Below are positions 61,478 to 64,000 of a DNA stretch of 64,000 nucleotides, one piece after another. How positions within the stretch are numbered: the first letter of the stretch is position 1; each line of letters begins with the position of its first letter. Source of the stretch: CANHVK01 sp044232905. Lineage in GTDB: Bacteria; Bacteroidota; Bacteroidia; Flavobacteriales_D; Crocinitomicaceae. The position numbers and the translations under genes are program-made. The stretch spans positions 186,001 to 250,000 of the forward strand of contig JBIIKZ010000001.1 of assembly GCA_044232905.1 (NCBI GenBank), in the 5' to 3' direction. The notes beneath the pieces are model-generated. The model saw only the letters and a list, made by a program, of their open reading frames with translations, was not told the DNA's origin and did not search any database.

Positions 61478-62428
61478 ATGAAAGTTATAGATCACTTAAA
61501 CGAAGCAAAATCAACCCTGTTTTCATTTGAAATTTTACCACCTTTAAAAGGTAAAAGTATTCAATCTATCTTTGACGGTATCGATCCTTTAATGGAATTC
61601 AAGCCAAAATATATTAACGTAACCTATCACCGCGAGGAATATATTTTCAAAGAACGCGATAATGGTCTACTTGAAAAAATAGCAATTCGTAAACGTCCAG
61701 GTACCGTTGGTATTTGTGCGGCTATTATGAATAAATACCAAGTAGATGCTGTTCCTCACTTAATTTGCGGTGGATTTAGTAAAGAAGAAACAGAGAATGC
61801 TTTAATTGATTTACAATTTTTAGGGATTGATAATGTACTTGCTTTACGTGGTGATTCAATCAAAACTGAAAGTGCCTTTAGACCTCATCGAGAAGGACAC
61901 GCATACGCTGTTGATTTGATTAAACAAGTAGTAGAAATGAATTCTGGAAAATATATCACCGAAGACTTCCAACTTGAACCTACTAATTATTGTATTGGTA
62001 CTGCTGGATACCCAGAAAAGCATTTTGAAGCAATGAATTTAAGTACAGACTTACAGTATTTAAAAGCGAAAGTGGATGCAGGTGCTGAATATATTGTTAC
62101 ACAAATGTTTTTTGATAATCAAAAATATTTTGAATTTGTGGATGCTTGTCGTGCGATTGGTATTACTGTTCCAATTATTCCAGGTATTAAACCGATAAAA
62201 ACATTAAATCATACTACTTTCTTACCTAAATTATTTCATATTGACTATCCGGAAGCATTAGCGAAAGAATTGTTAAAATGTAAAAATAACGAAGCTGTTA
62301 AGCACTTGGGTATTGAATGGGGAATCCAACAATCGAAAGAATTAAAGGCACAAAATGTACCTGGTATTCACTATTATACAATGTCTAATTCGGATGAAGT
62401 GAAAGCAATTGCTTCCGAAGTATTTTAA
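61478..62428 (+). CDS. metF: Methylenetetrahydrofolate reductase
   Basis: A 316-residue FAD enzyme that reduces 5,10-methylene-THF to 5-methyl-THF for methionine synthesis. SFEILPPLKGKSIQ, YINVTYHR, NVLALRGDSI and GAEYIVTQMFFDNQKYFEF are the family motifs. Length is typical. The next gene starts 8 bases downstream. No riboswitch was recognised in the 151-base spacer upstream. Confidence 0.97.
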   Translation: MKVIDHLNEAKSTLFSFEILPPLKGKSIQSIFDGIDPLMEFKPKYINVTYHREEYIFKERDNGLLEKIAIRKRPGTVGICAAIMNKYQVDAVPHLICGGFSKEETENALIDLQFLGIDNVLALRGDSIKTESAFRPHREGHAYAVDLIKQVVEMNSGKYITEDFQLEPTNYCIGTAGYPEKHFEAMNLSTDLQYLKAKVDAGAEYIVTQMFFDNQKYFEFVDACRAIGITVPIIPGIKPIKTLNHTTFLPKLFHIDYPEALAKELLKCKNNEAVKHLGIEWGIQQSKELKAQNVPGIHYYTMSNSDEVKAIASEVF

Positions 62429-62436
62429 TTTTTATT

Positions 62437-62976
62437 ATGCGTAACTATTTCTTATTGTGCTTACTAATATTTATTTGTAGCATTTCTTTTTCTCAAAATA
62501 AGCACATTCAACTAACAAATGGATTACTTGTAGCACAGTTAGATCGACCAGAAGAAAAGTTTACATTAGAAATAAATTTGGCTGAATTATTTTCCAATGA
62601 AGGAGTAAAGGTTATCCCATCCTTAAACATTCTAAAACAAGGTGAGATTCCTTCCGTATTAGCTTCTGATTCTATTAATAGACTTCTCAAGTCTAAAAAT
62701 GTGGATACGTACATTTTAGTTTCAGTCCGTGGATTTGATAAAAACTTTAAACCATCAACGCATTTTGAAAGTTTAGCAAACGAGTTAGCATCAAGCCATT
62801 TATTCCCATTATACCGCGACGAAATTATGTCTATCACTTTTGAATTCACATTTTATCTAAATGGTGAAGTAATTGCCAATGAATTAGTACGTTTAAAAAA
62901 TGTAGATTCTAAAGAAAAAGTGATAAAGAAACTTCGCAAGAAATTACCGAAGTTGATTTCCAAGTGGAAGGTGTGA
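62437..62976 (+). CDS. Secreted protein, unknown function
   Basis: A 179-residue protein with a signal peptide (cut after SISFSQ, about residue 20). The mature domain has IQLTNGLLVAQLDRPEEKFTLE and IMSITFEFTFYLNGEVIANELV, beta-rich, with a basic C-terminus (KEKVIKKLRKKLPKLISKWKV). It is not recognised. It lies 8 bases after metF and is probably co-transcribed. Confidence 0.75.
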   Translation: MRNYFLLCLLIFICSISFSQNKHIQLTNGLLVAQLDRPEEKFTLEINLAELFSNEGVKVIPSLNILKQGEIPSVLASDSINRLLKSKNVDTYILVSVRGFDKNFKPSTHFESLANELASSHLFPLYRDEIMSITFEFTFYLNGEVIANELVRLKNVDSKEKVIKKLRKKLPKLISKWKV

Positions 62977-63017
62977 TATTTGTAGAGTCGCAATGCATCG
63001 CATACTTACAAAATATC
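62975..63017. repeat. REP-like imperfect palindrome before the sprA 3' end
   Basis: The sequence (TGTAGAGTCGCAATGCATCG core) is roughly complementary to its own right half (GCATACTTACAAAATATC), with several mismatches and an ATGCAT core. It resembles the 58342 element in starting TTTGTAG and ending TACAAAA. It overlaps the stop of the preceding gene. Confidence 0.55.
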
Positions 63018-63020
63018 ATA

Positions 63021-64000
63021 CTATATACCCGCTAAATTTAATCGCAATTTCAATCCTGCACTCGTATTAGAAGTAGGATATGAGGTTGCTACTTTAGGTC
63101 TGTTGATCACCTGGTCGTAATACATCATCAACGTCAGATTTGGTCCTAGATTATAATCCATCGAGGACTTAATAGAAATTACCATTTGACCAGCGGTAGC
63201 CTGATTGGTGTTTTCTACAATCTTACGAATCACCGTGTAATTATCTCTAAAAGAGAAATCAAAACGTATATTTAAATCGTTTTCAGGAATTTTACCTTGA
63301 ATTTTAAAAGGAAATTTCACTTTTGAGAATTTCACGCCGGAACCAATCACCCATTCTTTCGATAGTATTTCCGTCACTTGTTGATTACTTAAAGCCAACG
63401 ATGCATTACGGTCTTTTTTATATTCTACTTTAGTTATCAAACCTTGACCTAAGAAATTCCAAGTCGCATCAAAACCAAATAATGGAGAAAAACGTTCGGT
63501 TAACGCAACATTTTGAATTTGTCGTTCTGAAATAAAATTCGTGTTTAAATCTAATGTGGAAGGATTACCATTTGCATCCAACTCCGCTTTTAAGTTGGTT
63601 TGTATTCCTGAAATACTCACACTAGATGCATATGCATGACGTAAGGTAATATTTTTAGTGCGTTTCTTAAAAAACTCCATTTTGGAAAACCCATTATAAT
63701 TAATTGACCAATTTGGTAATGGTATCGCTGCTAATGGATTAATATTTCTTGTAGACATCTTATTATTCGTATAGGAGGTCAAAAATGAACCTACTAATAC
63801 TTCTTGTTGTGTAGCACCATATCCTTTTGAATAACCACTTGTAACTACACTAGAATTAGGATTTTTATTTCCTAATAACTGACTCACTTCCTCGCGATTA
63901 TTACGTAATGCTGTGAAAGAAGAAGATTGATAGCTACTTCCAGAAGCAATAAAGGAAGAACGTAAAGCAATTGTAGAGTAAGTCAAAGTTCCTGTTTCTA
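63021..64000 (-). CDS. sprA: Cell-surface gliding/T9SS protein SprA, C-terminal part
   Basis: The C-terminal ~326 residues of a much larger outer-membrane protein; the reading frame is open at the window edge. TRNINPLAAIPLPNWSINYNGFSKMEFFKK and LGPNLTLMMYYDQVINRPKVATSYPTSNTSAGLKLRLNL match the SprA end. SprA forms the outer-membrane translocon of the type IX secretion system and is needed for gliding. The 5' part lies beyond the window on the right. The apparent start at 63986 is a TTG within the gene, not a true start. Confidence 0.93.
   Translation of the reverse strand, partial: ETGTLTYSTIALRSSFIASGSSYQSSSFTALRNNREEVSQLLGNKNPNSSVVTSGYSKGYGATQQEVLVGSFLTSYTNNKMSTRNINPLAAIPLPNWSINYNGFSKMEFFKKRTKNITLRHAYASSVSISGIQTNLKAELDANGNPSTLDLNTNFISERQIQNVALTERFSPLFGFDATWNFLGQGLITKVEYKKDRNASLALSNQQVTEILSKEWVIGSGVKFSKVKFPFKIQGKIPENDLNIRFDFSFRDNYTVIRKIVENTNQATAGQMVISIKSSMDYNLGPNLTLMMYYDQVINRPKVATSYPTSNTSAGLKLRLNLAGI

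Noticed and set aside
63021..63986. sprA fragment as a complete 321-residue gene
   Set aside because: The apparent start is a TTG, and upstream codons continue in frame without a stop to the window edge.
1..64000. CRISPR array, tRNA, rRNA or insertion sequence
   Set aside because: No repeat-spacer pattern, cloverleaf or transposase was seen on either strand.

Overview
This window looks like a chromosomal stretch from a low-GC member of the Bacteroidota, most likely Flavobacteriales and possibly a Crocinitomicaceae/Fluviicola-type organism (the family is inferred). Evidence: the C-terminus of the gliding/type IX secretion protein SprA, DUF6427 beside a small membrane protein and purine genes, two cox subunit III paralogues, many lipoproteins, few Shine-Dalgarno sequences, and repeated TAnnTTTG boxes (the Bacteroidota -7 promoter element) upstream of genes on both strands. 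No rRNA, tRNA, CRISPR array or insertion sequence was seen, and no gap without a gene exceeds 300 bases.

Layout. 1-4926 (minus): SpoIIM-like, membrane protein, DUF4129, DUF4350, MoxR ATPase and DUF58 operon, with a divergent RDD protein and a DUF805 protein. 6.2-13.6 kb: mfd, a cytochrome c lipoprotein with an M1 aminopeptidase, a biotin carrier protein and 3-hydroxyanthranilate dioxygenase. 13.8-21.3 kb is the most accessory-looking part: a large outer-membrane protein, a DUF4143 ATPase with upstream repeats, YceI, then a small ORF, a Fic enzyme and a kinase-fold protein in head-to-tail contact. 21.3-26.6 kb: cytochrome oxidase accessory operon (ctaB, two subunit III genes, subunit IV, two SCO-like proteins, DUF420). 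26.7-31.1 kb: SGNH hydrolase, VanZ, universal stress protein, GH3 family. 31.1-40.9 kb: purM, prfA, three secreted or membrane proteins of unknown role, lipoproteins, a 52-residue membrane protein and a TPR protein. 41-46.3 kb (minus): radA, NAD-binding protein, ppk1, ispD, a small membrane protein. 46.4-52.5 kb: DUF6427, purQ, purD, a CBS/CNNM protein, purH. 52.5-58.3 kb: mreB-mreC-mreD-mrdA-rodA cell-shape cluster. 58.4-64 kb: divergent SDR, yicC-gmk-nadD, metF, a secreted protein and the 3' end of sprA.

Most of the window is housekeeping: purine synthesis (purM, purQ, purD, purH), respiration, wall elongation, repair and NAD synthesis (nbaC, nadD). The best candidate for an undescribed system is the small ORF-Fic-kinase-fold module at 19.2-21.25 kb: the Fic active-site motif is complete, the third protein carries an intact APH-type catalytic loop, and the genes touch (TAA|ATG, then a TAATG overlap). 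Also notable are hairpins placed exactly at start codons (ispD, DUF6427, GH3), a 16-bp-phased repeat before the DUF4143 ATPase, a mreB-mreC intergenic hairpin, and two REP-like palindromes. All family assignments come from reading motifs; no database search was run.
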